Assembly (NCBI GenBank): GCA_958295945.1
Contig: OY282386.1
Span: 1,239,371-1,303,370 of the forward strand
Length of the DNA stretch: 64,000 nt
Direction of reading: 5' to 3'
From: Candidatus Poribacteria bacterium
GTDB taxonomy: Bacteria > Poribacteria > WGA-4E > WGA-3G
The notes beneath the pieces are model-generated. The model searched no databases. It was not told the DNA's origin and was given only the letters and a program-made list of their open reading frames with translations. Within the stretch, counting starts at the first letter, position 1; every line of letters begins with the position of its first letter. Positions 36,076 through 45,358 of this stretch are shown piece by piece. The position numbers and the translations under genes were made by a program.

Positions 36076-37581
36076 TTAAAATGTGGTTTCTCTGTTCGTA
36101 ATAGCACACCATCGTGCCATCAGCAGATAATCAAATAGAACTGACTCGGCTTCTGGTGTTCTGATCCGTTTGAGTGCATGGATAGAATTGTCACGCACAT
36201 AGCGATTCTTGTCCGATAGTGATTCCTTCAAAACCGGTATTGCATCGCTTGAAGCAGGACCGATTTGTGCTAATGCCAAAGCAGACTCAAAACGAACTTG
36301 CACGTCCTCATCATTTGCTAACCTATCAATCAAGACCGGTACTGCTGGAGCTGCATTTGGACCAATCGCACCGAAAGCTTCTGGAACATATCTCCGAACT
36401 TCAACCTTGGTATCATCGGAATGTTTCATCAGAACAGAGACTGCAGGTTCAGCATCACTTCCTAGCTGTGCTAATGCGTAAGTTGCTTGATGTCTAACCT
36501 CATCATTTTCATGTTCCAATGCCTCACAAAGAGATGAGACAGCAGGTGCACCGACAGATGCCAATCCATACGCTGCCATACGCTGCGCCGTTCCGTTTTC
36601 ATCATGAAGTTTATCAATCAATGCTGATACTGCAGGTTCTCCCATCGCTCCTAATGCGTAAGCAGCATTCAGACGAACAGGCTCATGATCATCGCTCAAG
36701 GCATTACTGAGCATAGGAACCGCATCAGCTGCTGATTCGCCTAACATACCCAACGCATCTGCAGCATCAGAACGGACAGAAGGGTCTTCATTGCTCAATG
36801 CTTCTATATGCGTAGTCAAATTACCGTTTGCATTTTGGACACCATTGCCATTGGATTTACCAGACATCCAATTCCATACATGCCGCCAAGTTGTTTCATG
36901 TTTCAGTGCAGCTGGGTTATCATCAATATCAAGTCCTTCAGGGTTCCATTCAGGATCTTGCACATTCCATTCCGGTTCTTCCGGTTCATCCAGACGGATA
37001 AACTGAAACTTCATCATATAACGAACCTTGTCGGTCTGGTTTGCCATCGCACGATGCCACAAGTCAAAATGGATGATTGATACAGTTCCTGCTTCGCCAT
37101 AGAGTGCTACCTCACCATCATTGGTCTCAGTAAGCCTATGACTATAATATTGAGTTCCTGACAAGATTGCAGAAGGACCGATTTCAACAGGTGTATCCTG
37201 TGGATAGTAGAATGCCATTGCCCAACGCGGCAAATGGTGTCGAACCTTCTGATGTCCCCAGTAACTATCCTTATGAAACCCTTGTCCACCGCTATGCGGA
37301 CCGTTCCGATGTGGATGTCTATGGGAGTGCATCACAAAATTCTTCCCTAAAATACTCGTAAATGCACCACGAACCACAGGATCATCAAACACAGCTTGTA
37401 ACTCTGGCACTCGCGGCAAGATATTATTGCCCAAGTTTCCCTCTTTTTCTGTGTATTCCTGAGTCTTACGGTAAATCGTTTCGTGAACACTACGCGGTAA
37501 ACCTGTTTTTACAGTAACATAACCGTTGACGATGAAATCTCGCATTTGCTCATCGTTAAACAAATTTGAAGGTGTTTGCAT
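36076..37581 (-). CDS. Phytanoyl-CoA dioxygenase-family protein fused to HEAT repeats
   Basis: The protein is 501 aa from the ATG at 37581, where GGAG lies 8 bases upstream; a longer frame begins at 37626. Residues of about 1-225 are a PhyH-type Fe(II)/2-oxoglutarate oxygenase, with HKDSYWGHQK supplying HxD and HFDLWHRAMAN the distal His. After a Ser/Gly/Asn linker, residues about 255-480 form seven or so HEAT units. Examples are DPSVRSDAADALGMLG, EPVRLNAAYALGAMG and KVEVRRYVPEAFGAIG. The oxygenase hydroxylates an unknown substrate; the HEAT part suggests a protein partner. Confidence 0.85.
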   Translation of the reverse strand: MQTPSNLFNDEQMRDFIVNGYVTVKTGLPRSVHETIYRKTQEYTEKEGNLGNNILPRVPELQAVFDDPVVRGAFTSILGKNFVMHSHRHPHRNGPHSGGQGFHKDSYWGHQKVRHHLPRWAMAFYYPQDTPVEIGPSAILSGTQYYSHRLTETNDGEVALYGEAGTVSIIHFDLWHRAMANQTDKVRYMMKFQFIRLDEPEEPEWNVQDPEWNPEGLDIDDNPAALKHETTWRHVWNWMSGKSNGNGVQNANGNLTTHIEALSNEDPSVRSDAADALGMLGESAADAVPMLSNALSDDHEPVRLNAAYALGAMGEPAVSALIDKLHDENGTAQRMAAYGLASVGAPAVSSLCEALEHENDEVRHQATYALAQLGSDAEPAVSVLMKHSDDTKVEVRRYVPEAFGAIGPNAAPAVPVLIDRLANDEDVQVRFESALALAQIGPASSDAIPVLKESLSDKNRYVRDNSIHALKRIRTPEAESVLFDYLLMARWCAITNRETTF

Positions 37582-37820
37582 TATCATATCTCCGTTTCTA
37601 TTTGAAATAGATAAATCAATTAGCAAAATAGTAAGTTTCGTTCCTATACTTCAACATACTGTAACTATTCTACTTAACTTTACAATATTTGTCATATAAA
37701 TTTCAATAAATAAATTCTATAAATCACTGTTATTTCAAAAATGTTTACAGAACCACACTTTTTGTGTATGATTAATGCTATTATTTCGTATTCAAAATTA
37801 AAACTCAAAGTGAGTCCCTA

Positions 37821-39737
37821 TTGATTCAGCAAAGAACACGGACAAGTTTATCCTGGCGCGCAGTCCTCATTGGATTAGCATGTGCCACATTAGAATGTCT
37901 CCTCGCACCCTACAACGATTACGTTATCCGTAACATCTTCCTTGCAGGTGGACATTTTCCTGTCGGCCCGTTTTTTGTCCTCACTATCTTTGTATTAGGC
38001 ATTAATGTCGTCTTAAAACAGATACATCCAAAATCCGCATTTACTCCCGGAGAACTCATCACGATTTGGTGTATTATGCTTGCACCTGCCGGCATTCCAT
38101 CTTCCGGTATGATGCGATACGCGCTCAGTCCGATGATCGCATATAAGTATCTTGCTACACCAGAAAATGATTGGGAGTCGTTGTTCTTCCACTACATTCC
38201 ACATTGGCGTGTGGTTCGCGACGAAACCGCGATTAGTTCATTCTATGAAGGTCTGTTTGCAGGAGAACCTATCCCTTGGGGTGCTTGGATAACACCTATC
38301 CTCATCTGGAGTGCTTATGTTATCGTTGTCTATTTCGTGATGATATGTCTGTCGGTATTACTCCGAAAGCAGTGGGTAGAATATGAACGTTGTGCGTTCC
38401 CACTTGTTAAACTCCCCGTTGAGATGGCAGCGCAAGGCAGCGGACGACTCGGTCCGCTTTTCAAAAACAGCGCGTTCTGGTTCGGTGTAGCGTTCCCTGT
38501 GTTTCTGCATACGATGAATGGACTCCATACATTCTTTCCATCCATCCCCCACATCCCGCGTGATTTTTGGCTCAACGACTATCTTAATGAAAGACCGTGG
38601 AGTGCATTGCGTCCATTCCAAGTCGTCATCTTTTGGTCAATGGTTGGCTTCAGTTACCTACTCACCTTAGAGGTATCATTTAGTATCTGGTTTTTCTTCA
38701 TATTTTACAAGATGCAATGTCTTATAGGGGTGATGCTCGGATTTCCCTTAACTTCAGGACCTGGTGTTCAATGGACAGGCAAATCGTTTAGTGCTGCGCA
38801 AGAAGCGGGGGCATGCTTGGTGTTTGTTGCTATCGCCTTATGGAAAACACGGCATCATATAAAAAACATGTTCCAGTTCTGCAAATCAGACGAAGCGTTA
38901 CCGTACGGCGTTACTGTCTTTGGACTTATCGGTGGTATCTGTGTGCTTGTCCTTTTCAATCATCTGATGGGAATGTCAATTCTGTTTGCAGTCGGTTTTG
39001 TGTTGTTCCTGCTTGCTATGTATATCGTTTTGACGTGGCAGGTCATTAACGGTGGTATTCCGTTTATCAATCCATCATTTTCACCGCAGAGCTTTTTCCT
39101 TACGACTTTGGGGACATCTAAAATACATCCTTCATCATTGACATCTCTCATGATGCACCCCGTATGTCTTACACTTGACCTACGTGAGTTTATGATGCCC
39201 AACATTATGAATGGACTGAAAGCTACAGACGAGGCACGCGTCAAACGGAGACAACTCCTCATCGCAATGGCAGCTGCTATCGTCATCGGTTTAGCGGTAT
39301 CCTATTATTCTGCAATCAAAGTGGGATACGCACACGGTGCGCCATATATGGGTGGCGGTTGGTTCATGCGACAACTTGAAGGATTACTAACAAGTCCGAA
39401 GACAAGCACTAATTGGACGAATACAGGATTTATCTTGTTTGGTGGTGGCTTCACTGGATGGTTGATGTGGATGCGACAGACCTTTGTATGGTGGCCTCTA
39501 CACCCTCTCGGTTATACGATGTTGAGTTCATGGGCAACCTTTAAACTTTGGTTCTCTATCTTCCTCGGATGGGGCATGAAGTTTGCGATTGTGAAATACG
39601 GTGGACTAAAGGCATACCGTCAAGCACGACCGGTATTTCTCGGTTTGGTCATTGGCGAGATGACATGTGCGGGACTGTGGGCTATTGTCGGAATGGTTAC
39701 GGGGATTAGTAGCGGATATCGGATATTGCCGGATTAG
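37821..39737 (+). CDS. Multi-pass membrane protein, DUF6785/DUF6784-type
   Basis: The protein is 638 aa; the only suitable start is TTG at 37821. About 14 hydrophobic helices span its length, with APYNDYVIRNIFLAGG near the N-terminus and LAPAGIPSSGMMRY in the second loop. The C-terminal part has WWPLHPLGYTMLSSWA. This matches proteins annotated DUF6785 in Planctomycetes and Poribacteria, distantly like OPT oligopeptide transporters. The substrate is unknown. The TAG stop is part of the 4-bp target duplicated by the adjacent MITE, so that element landed exactly at the end of the gene without changing the protein. Confidence 0.75.
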   Translation: MIQQRTRTSLSWRAVLIGLACATLECLLAPYNDYVIRNIFLAGGHFPVGPFFVLTIFVLGINVVLKQIHPKSAFTPGELITIWCIMLAPAGIPSSGMMRYALSPMIAYKYLATPENDWESLFFHYIPHWRVVRDETAISSFYEGLFAGEPIPWGAWITPILIWSAYVIVVYFVMICLSVLLRKQWVEYERCAFPLVKLPVEMAAQGSGRLGPLFKNSAFWFGVAFPVFLHTMNGLHTFFPSIPHIPRDFWLNDYLNERPWSALRPFQVVIFWSMVGFSYLLTLEVSFSIWFFFIFYKMQCLIGVMLGFPLTSGPGVQWTGKSFSAAQEAGACLVFVAIALWKTRHHIKNMFQFCKSDEALPYGVTVFGLIGGICVLVLFNHLMGMSILFAVGFVLFLLAMYIVLTWQVINGGIPFINPSFSPQSFFLTTLGTSKIHPSSLTSLMMHPVCLTLDLREFMMPNIMNGLKATDEARVKRRQLLIAMAAAIVIGLAVSYYSAIKVGYAHGAPYMGGGWFMRQLEGLLTSPKTSTNWTNTGFILFGGGFTGWLMWMRQTFVWWPLHPLGYTMLSSWATFKLWFSIFLGWGMKFAIVKYGGLKAYRQARPVFLGLVIGEMTCAGLWAIVGMVTGISSGYRILPD

Positions 39738-39871
39738 TGGAGTGTCCACACTAAAATTATGAATCGCCAAAGAAATCGGGAATCGGAGTTCCCTCGGACC
39801 ATAAGCAGTCCATCGGTAGGAGCGATCTCCGAATCGCGATATTTACCCGCAAAATTAGTGTGGACACTCCA
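39738..39871. mobile_element. 134-bp MITE with TTAG target duplication, abutting a stop codon
   Basis: Perfect outer inverted repeats begin TGGAGTGTCCACACTAA. TTAG is duplicated (39734-39737 and 39872-39875). The interior has the same GGAG-CGAT-CTCC and CGGGAATCGGAGTTCCC arms as the copy at 25652-25788. The left TTAG supplies the stop codon of the preceding gene. Confidence 0.88.
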
Positions 39872-39887
39872 TTAGGTGTGTTATTTT

Positions 39888-39912
39888 GTAGGCGCGGTTT
39901 GGAACCGCGCCT
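39888..39912. terminator. Perfect hairpin between convergent genes
   Basis: GTAGGCGCGGTT-TGG-AACCGCGCCTA, an 11-bp stem with a 3-base loop. It may end transcription from either side, but there is no clear U-run. It is the same type as the hairpin at 41983-42005. Confidence 0.5.
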
Positions 39913-39928
39913 ATATCAAACTGAAAGT

Positions 39929-40693
39929 TTATTTGGCTTTTAGTGCACCCCATTGCGTGGCAAGTTTACCCAACGGTTCAACTGGTGTAAGCCCACCTGT
40001 GTTCAAACTCATAACTTCGTCAGCTGTCAAAGCAACGTTATAGATTCGAGATTCTTCAATATGGGCAGTGATGTGTCCTGGACCAGCAAGACCAGTAGTA
40101 TGCCGCTTTCCCCAGACCGCTTCGGAATCCCCAACTACCCAAGTTCTGCTATCACCTTTTGTGTAGCCACCCATACTTTCACCATTACGATAGCCAGTTA
40201 TTTCATATTGATCGCTGACAAGCTTGTATGTTATAGCAATCATATTAAGTTCGCCAGTTGCACTTTCGGTGACAACATTTGGAAAATCGTCTGTGCGGCG
40301 GAAATGACTACTCCCAGACATCCACTGTCTCTCTACTCTTTCTGCCCAAACGATTCCACAAAATTGATCTGCAGACACCTTATCTAAAGTGAGTGCGGAA
40401 CCGCTTGTTCTGGCAAGATCATCCAAACTGACCCAAGATACCAAAGTAAGGTCTGTAATATCAGGACCCGTGTAATCCAGCGAATGTGCCCACTTATCAT
40501 CTGAAACAACTAATTGTCCATCTTCTATTGTTGCACCATGGAGAACAACATCACCAAAATTGCCTGTTTTTTCCTTTGCACTATCAAAACGCCACCAACC
40601 GACCAGACTATCTTCTTGAACTTGAGCAAATACAGACATTTGCATACCAAACATTAACAATACTGCACCTACACAGTAAACTATTCTTCTCAT
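39929..40693 (-). CDS. Exported LamG-domain protein, paralogue A
   Basis: The protein is 254 aa. A signal peptide (VYCVGAVLLMFGMQMSVFAQ) leads to a LamG-like beta sandwich: VGWWRFDSAKEKTGNFG, LTLVSWVSLDDLA, SSHFRRTDDFPN and HIEESRIYNVALTADEV. It ends PVEPLGKLATQWGALKAK. It is about 60% identical by eye to the next gene, so the pair is a tandem duplication. The extracellular ligand is unknown. The shared C-terminal tail also occurs on the LamG protein at 20470-21243. Confidence 0.85.
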   Translation of the reverse strand: MRRIVYCVGAVLLMFGMQMSVFAQVQEDSLVGWWRFDSAKEKTGNFGDVVLHGATIEDGQLVVSDDKWAHSLDYTGPDITDLTLVSWVSLDDLARTSGSALTLDKVSADQFCGIVWAERVERQWMSGSSHFRRTDDFPNVVTESATGELNMIAITYKLVSDQYEITGYRNGESMGGYTKGDSRTWVVGDSEAVWGKRHTTGLAGPGHITAHIEESRIYNVALTADEVMSLNTGGLTPVEPLGKLATQWGALKAK

Positions 40694-40755
40694 GGATTAA
40701 CTCCTTTACATAATTTAATGAATTTGTTTCATCTACATATTGTTATATATCACTA

Positions 40756-40905
40756 TTTGGAGTTCGCTCCTACAGACAGATTTTGCATTGTAGGAGGGAA
40801 CTCCGATTCCCGATTATTGATAATACCTAATTTGGAGTTCGCTCCTACAGACAGATTTTGCATTGTAGGAGGGAACTCCGATTCCCGATTATTGACAATA
40901 CCTAC
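40756..40905 (+). repeat. Two tandem copies of a 75-bp palindromic unit
   Basis: Units at 40756-40830 and 40831-40905 differ at a single base by eye. Each contains GGAG-TTCG-CTCC and GGAG-GGAA-CTCC stems with TGTAGG, the same arms found inside the TTAG-type MITE and alone at 49078-49145. Confidence 0.8.
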
Positions 40906-40925
40906 AAGAACAAACAATCAGAATA

Positions 40926-41699
40926 CTATTGCCTTTTTATCTTTGCCCATTTGGTGGCAAGTTTTCCGCGTGCCTCAACAGGCAGATCCCCTTTGTTTAT
41001 AGTTTTGATATCGTCATGCGTCAAAGCGGTGTTGTAGATCCGCGATTCTTCTATGTGTGCATTAAGTTCACCTGGACCGTTATTTGCATCAGCATGTCGC
41101 TTTCCCCACATTGCCTCTGTATCACCTTCTGTCCATGTAATGATCGCTCCTTTCTTAATAGACCCAAGACTTTCGCCATTACGGTAACCTGTAATCAGAT
41201 ATTGACCACCTTCATTCTTGTAAGTAATGGCTAAGAAAACCATTTCACCGGTTTCTTTTTCAGTGACTGCATTGGGGAAATTATCAGTACGTCGAAAATG
41301 GCTACTTCCCGGCATCCACTGTTTATCTACTTTTTCAGCCCAAACAATTGAGCAAAACTCATCAACGCTTTTCTTATCTATGCAGAGTGCAGAACCTTCC
41401 GTTTTTGCATAATTGTCCAGACTAACCCACGTCGCTAATGTCAATTCTTTTATATCGGGACCAGTGTATTCAAGGGAACGTGCCCACTTTCCAGTTTCAA
41501 CAACCAATTGTCCATCCTCAATCTTGGCATCACCAATGAAGATTATATCTGAAAAGTTGCCCATTTCATCTGTTTCATCATCAAAAAGCCACCAACCAAC
41601 AAGGTTTTTTTCCTGCACTACTGCCAAAGCAGACATTGACACAGTCAACATCAGCAGCACAATCAATATTGTACATAAGTATTGAATTTTCATTTCCAA
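40926..41699 (-). CDS. Exported LamG-domain protein, paralogue B
   Basis: The protein is 257 aa. A signal peptide (LCTILIVLLMLTVSMSALA) is followed by VGWWLFDDETDEMGNFS, LTLATWVSLDNYAKTEG and HIEESRIYNTALTHDDI. The tail is PVEARGKLATKWAKIKRQ. It is a tandem paralogue of the gene at 39929-40693; the pair is separated by the 75-bp tandem repeat. Likely surface-exposed or secreted. Confidence 0.85.
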   Translation of the reverse strand: MEMKIQYLCTILIVLLMLTVSMSALAVVQEKNLVGWWLFDDETDEMGNFSDIIFIGDAKIEDGQLVVETGKWARSLEYTGPDIKELTLATWVSLDNYAKTEGSALCIDKKSVDEFCSIVWAEKVDKQWMPGSSHFRRTDNFPNAVTEKETGEMVFLAITYKNEGGQYLITGYRNGESLGSIKKGAIITWTEGDTEAMWGKRHADANNGPGELNAHIEESRIYNTALTHDDIKTINKGDLPVEARGKLATKWAKIKRQ

Positions 41700-41982
41700 A
41701 ATCTCCTATTTGCTGTTCTGAATTAGTAAAAGGTTACTTAGTATCAACTACCACTGTTCAACCAATAAATTTAATGACAACGGAAACACTATTTTTTAAT
41801 CTACTTAATTTTCTATGTAGGGTGTGTAAACAAGGTTAGACTATAACTCAAGTATAGTAACTATTCATGTGCGTCAATTTATAGTCTAACATTAACGATA
41901 ATATTATGCAAGTTAATTATACACCTATCAAAGGACTTGGGTTTTCTTGTAAATTTCTTGATTTTTTACTTCCTTCAATCTT

Positions 41983-42005
41983 GCGCGCTTCCAAAGCGCG
42001 CCTAC
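41983..42005. repeat. GCGCGCTT hairpin at the 3' side of the terminase gene
   Basis: The stem GCGCGCTT and its complement AAGCGCGC close around CCA or TGG depending on strand, followed by CCTACG. The 41700-42013 gap has this hairpin and AT-rich DNA only. Confidence 0.55.
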
Positions 42006-42013
42006 GAATGATT

Positions 42014-43879
42014 TTATTTTTTGCGTGAGGGACCGATGCCTGCAGGGGCATCTGTTCTGCCGGTTGCATGGAGCACGGCACCTGTTCCGATGGTGGCGAA
42101 CTGTTCAAGACTGAGTAATAGATATGCAGTGCTGTCTATGCCGTGATGGTCGCCCTTGATGGCTTCGTCGTCTTTGTCGGTGTATGTTACGTTATCGTCG
42201 TAGACACAACTTAATAACTCATCTGTGACATCTAAGGGACGGAATTCTTGCCGCAAATTCTCGTCTGGTGAATGTACAAGTCTGTTCCGAAAGAAGAAGA
42301 TTGCAGGTTTTCCTGTTTCGTCTACCTTCAGACGTTGTTTGATCGCATCAATTTGGGCAATTCTTGATTTTTTTGGCTCCTTGACGGTAAATCGGGCACG
42401 TCTGAGATGCTCAACGCCATCCTGATCTGCACTGTCTACGGCTGCATACCGAATGTAGTCTTCATCTTCAGTATTTTCCTCTATCATCTCAATCAGGTCG
42501 GTTCTTGTGAGACCTGTTTTGTAGATTTCTTTGTATGCATAAAGACGGTCGTCGGGAGATTCTGCCCACCAGATACAACTTGATGGATTGCGGTACCCCC
42601 AATCAATGCTGAGATAACGATTCCAATTTTCGTCAAGATCGATGCCATCTATGATATGTACATCTGGTGTAAAAGTATCAAATACGAGACCTTCTGCGGA
42701 TTCCCATTTGCCTTCGTAACCGCGTTTGTATCGCAACCCCTCAAGGTTTTGTAGTCTTGAAACGCGTCGTTGACCGATTTCTGTTATCTCTCCTGTCTCT
42801 TGATTGTAGATTTCAGGATTATCTTTGAATGATAACTCAAAATACTCGATTTTCCCACTTTTTGTTTGATGGCGTATCCAATGGTTTGGATTGCTAGGGT
42901 TACAATCTGCGATAAGAAATGCGATTGGCAATGTGCCTGCACGTTCTGAGACACGAGCGGTGACTTCTAACCAACTGTCAAAAGTAACTAATTCTGCTTG
43001 ATTGACGAATGCTGCATCAAATTGATCAGATAGTAGGTTACTCGGATTGTCTAACCCATTCATGTAGATTTGTGAACCGTTCCAATATTCAAAATAGAGC
43101 GGTTGTTGACCGCCGTATTTGACTATTGGGGTTGGGTTTTTATCTATCTTACTGGTTGGATGGAATCCGAGATACTTTACATACGTTGGAATGATGTTTT
43201 TATAGATTCGGTTAAGTACTTTGTGGATAAATGTGAGTCTGGCACCTGGATATTTCCGTGCTAACATGTCTATGTATGCGACGCAGCTATAGGTTTTGCC
43301 TGCGTCATAGGTGCCACCCGCTATTTTTATGGGGGCCTGTGATTTGAAGAAATCGCACATTTTGGCATGGGGACGAAATCCATCATCATCGTTGTATTTG
43401 ATGATGGGGGTTGGTGCAACTACTGTTATGTTACTGATGAGCTTCTTTGGCTCATCGTGGACAGGCAGATTCTCCTCAATTTCCTTTATATCGGAATGTA
43501 GATGTGTCATTTCAGGTGGATTTTCATCGGGTTGGACATCTTGTTCAATAACTTGTGCTTGGACATTGTGCTCGGAATTGTCGTCTTTTTTCTCTGCTTT
43601 ATCGTGTTCCGATTTAGCAATTCCTGCATGGGTGTCGTAACCTTGTCGTTCGATTCTTTCGCGTTTTATCATAGCGATTTTCGAGTGAACATGTTTGTTT
43701 TGTCCACTGATGCATTGTAGAATAGTTTTGAGTCTTTCAGGGTCTCCATTTCCTTGTTTGAATTCTTGGTATTCAATATAGAGATCATCCTGCAACTCTT
43801 TATGGAATTTTTGTTCAGTTTCAAACAAACCTGACTTTTCTGTATTCTCAATGTTGGGGTTTTGGTTTATGTTTTTCAT
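42014..43879 (-). CDS. terL: Phage terminase large subunit, orphan
   Basis: The protein is 621 aa. The first 165 residues are a charged extension (FHKELQDDLYIEYQEFK and an acidic His/Glu/Asp-rich linker). The ATPase follows: P-loop AGGTYDAGKTYS around 195 and the Walker-B region DAAFVNQAELV. The RNase-H-like nuclease has its three acidic sites in LSIDWGYRNPSS, YAAVDSADQDG and KGDHHGIDSTAY, so both activities look intact. TerL normally packages phage DNA into capsids. No small terminase, portal, protease or capsid gene lies within the window, so it is either a relic or domesticated. Confidence 0.9.
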   Translation of the reverse strand: MKNINQNPNIENTEKSGLFETEQKFHKELQDDLYIEYQEFKQGNGDPERLKTILQCISGQNKHVHSKIAMIKRERIERQGYDTHAGIAKSEHDKAEKKDDNSEHNVQAQVIEQDVQPDENPPEMTHLHSDIKEIEENLPVHDEPKKLISNITVVAPTPIIKYNDDDGFRPHAKMCDFFKSQAPIKIAGGTYDAGKTYSCVAYIDMLARKYPGARLTFIHKVLNRIYKNIIPTYVKYLGFHPTSKIDKNPTPIVKYGGQQPLYFEYWNGSQIYMNGLDNPSNLLSDQFDAAFVNQAELVTFDSWLEVTARVSERAGTLPIAFLIADCNPSNPNHWIRHQTKSGKIEYFELSFKDNPEIYNQETGEITEIGQRRVSRLQNLEGLRYKRGYEGKWESAEGLVFDTFTPDVHIIDGIDLDENWNRYLSIDWGYRNPSSCIWWAESPDDRLYAYKEIYKTGLTRTDLIEMIEENTEDEDYIRYAAVDSADQDGVEHLRRARFTVKEPKKSRIAQIDAIKQRLKVDETGKPAIFFFRNRLVHSPDENLRQEFRPLDVTDELLSCVYDDNVTYTDKDDEAIKGDHHGIDSTAYLLLSLEQFATIGTGAVLHATGRTDAPAGIGPSRKK

Positions 43880-44046
43880 AATACTGAGTATTATAACCTT
43901 TAGTAATATTGATTTGTAGTTTTTGTGGAGGTTGGAACAATGGATTCATAATAGGTTTTGGGTGGGATTTTCTGAATCAAGGATTTGCGCGGATGTCTCG
44001 GATTACGCGGAGGATGTAAGAACAGCACGCGGAGCGTGCCGTTCTT

Positions 44047-44160
44047 ATACCATTTCTAATAGAAAACGCCCCATTATTGTACCACAAACTGCCAGTTTGT
44101 GCTGCCATTCAAGAGATTCTTAACAAATGTTAATGGGATAAACATTTATAGAAATGGTAT
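44047..44160. mobile_element. 114-bp palindromic element with ATACCATTTCTA ends
   Basis: ATACCATTTCTA (44047-44058) and its exact complement TAGAAATGGTAT (44149-44160) bound the element. The interior contains CACAAACTG-cc-AGTTTGTG. The flanks do not show an unambiguous target duplication beyond TA. Confidence 0.6.
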
Positions 44161-44201
44161 TACATTGTAGGAGCGATCTCCGAATCGCGATTTCTTCAGC
44201 A

Positions 44202-44272
44202 CCAGCGGGGCGACAGGTGTCCAGCACATCGTGAACATACAATCTATAGCCCCAGCGGGGCGACAGGTGTCC
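44202..44272 (+). repeat. 21-bp direct repeat, two copies 50 bp apart
   Basis: CCAGCGGGGCGACAGGTGTC begins at 44202 and again at 44252. Each includes a CCCC-AGC-GGGG-like palindrome and GACA-gg-TGTC. The AGC-centred core resembles the CTCC-AGC-GGAG palindromes inside the 300-bp elements nearby. Confidence 0.6.
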
Positions 44273-44356
44273 CATTCAAGAAATAGGTATGATGACTGTA
44301 ATTCTCCTTGTCCAGACTATTATTCAAGTCCTCAAAAACTGTCCAAACTATAGTTA

Positions 44357-44517
44357 ACGTGAGTTTGATAAATAGTTAGGACTTTCAAAATTCCTCTTAA
44401 AGTCCCCTTGATAAGGGGGATTTAGGGGGTTAAAAACATCAAAATAACGATTTTTTAAGTAAATATGCCCGTTCTCTGTTCAATTTGCGCTCGTCCTGCT
44501 AATTATCAAACTCACGT
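44357..44517. mobile_element. 161-bp MITE inserted into the 300-bp element array
   Basis: The ends ACGTGAGTTTGATAA and their complement bound a core containing CCCCTTGATAAGGGG. TAGTTA flanks both sides (44351-44356 and 44518-44523). Removing the element and one TAGTTA restores the CTATAG-TTA-CTATAC junction seen between the two tandem copies just downstream. It therefore inserted into a pre-existing junction. Confidence 0.75.
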
Positions 44518-44523
44518 TAGTTA

Positions 44524-45120
44524 CTATACTTTGGACAATTTTCATACGTGAGTTTAGGACAAGAAATTTGTTGGACGACATCTGTTACCCAATTCTGACA
44601 CAATACACAAACGCTCTTTGCTCCAGCGGAGCAATATGTTTATAGCCACAGTATGGAACAACCTCCCCGCTCCAGCGGAGCGGTATGTATGAATTAACAC
44701 ATAGCACTCCGCTGGAGTGCAGCATTTTTCGTGGGGTTCCCCCGATATGGGAAACTCGCTGAAAATAGTTTCTCCGTTGAAGACTCAACTTCCGCTGAAC
44801 AAAAACTGTCCAAACTATAGTTACTATACTTTGGACAATTTTCATACGTGAGTTTAGGACAAGAAATTTGTTGGACGACATCTGTTACCCAATTCTGACA
44901 CAATACACAAACGCTCTTTGCTCCAGCGGAGCAATATGTTTATAGCCACAGTATGGAACAACCTCCCCGCTCCAGCGGAGCGGTATGTATGAATTAACAC
45001 ATAGCACTCCGCTGGAGTGCAGCATTTTTCGTGGGGTTCCCCCGATATGGGAAACTCGCTGAAAATAGTTTCTCCGTTGAAGACTCAACTTCCACTGAAC
45101 AAAAATTGTCCAAACTATAG
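44524..45120. mobile_element. Two tandem 297-bp copies of the TIR element
   Basis: Copies 44524-44820 and 44824-45120 are separated by TTA and are identical except for two or three bases near their right ends. Each starts CTATACTTTGGACAATTTT and ends in the complement of CTATAGTTTGGACAG/ATTTT. They are inverted relative to the 16307-16651 copy. A 20-bp piece of a third right end lies at 44333-44352. There is no transposase ORF; short open frames inside are not conserved genes. Confidence 0.85.
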
Positions 45121-45157
45121 TTAAAATACAAAAAATGTCATAAATGTAAAAATATAC

Positions 45158-45186
45158 TTGACTTACGTTATTTTACGGGTTATAAT
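45158..45186 (+). promoter_or_regulatory. Strong sigma-70-like promoter stranded among MITEs
   Basis: TTGACT (45158-45163), a 17-base spacer, and TATAAT (45181-45186). The predicted start near 45193 is about 35 bases before a 132-bp MITE. Whatever it once drove lies beyond that MITE and is not a recognisable gene now. Confidence 0.65.
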
Positions 45187-45226
45187 ATATGTCACATAAA
45201 CCTTAACGTCAAGACAATGAATTATG

Positions 45227-45358
45227 ACAGGACTTACGCATTCCCCCTTGATAAGGGGGGTAGGGGGTTAAATAGTGCAATATTTCAGTGTTTTTGGTCT
45301 TTTTAACCCCCTACCCCCCTTATCAAGGGGACTTTAAGAGAAACTGCGTAAGTCCTGT
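45227..45358. mobile_element. 132-bp near-perfect palindromic MITE with ATG target duplication
   Basis: ACAGGACTTACGCA at 45227-45240 is the exact complement of the right end. ATG is duplicated (45224-45226 and 45359-45361). The interior arms around CCCCTTGATAAGGGG and TAGGGGGTTAAA also pair, so nearly the whole element folds into one hairpin. The same core occurs in the 44357-44517 element. Confidence 0.85.

Noticed and set aside
44585..45088. Identical short open frames in the tandem elements
   Set aside because: They come from the 297-bp repeat itself, cross its palindromes and are not kept in the 16.3-kb copy.
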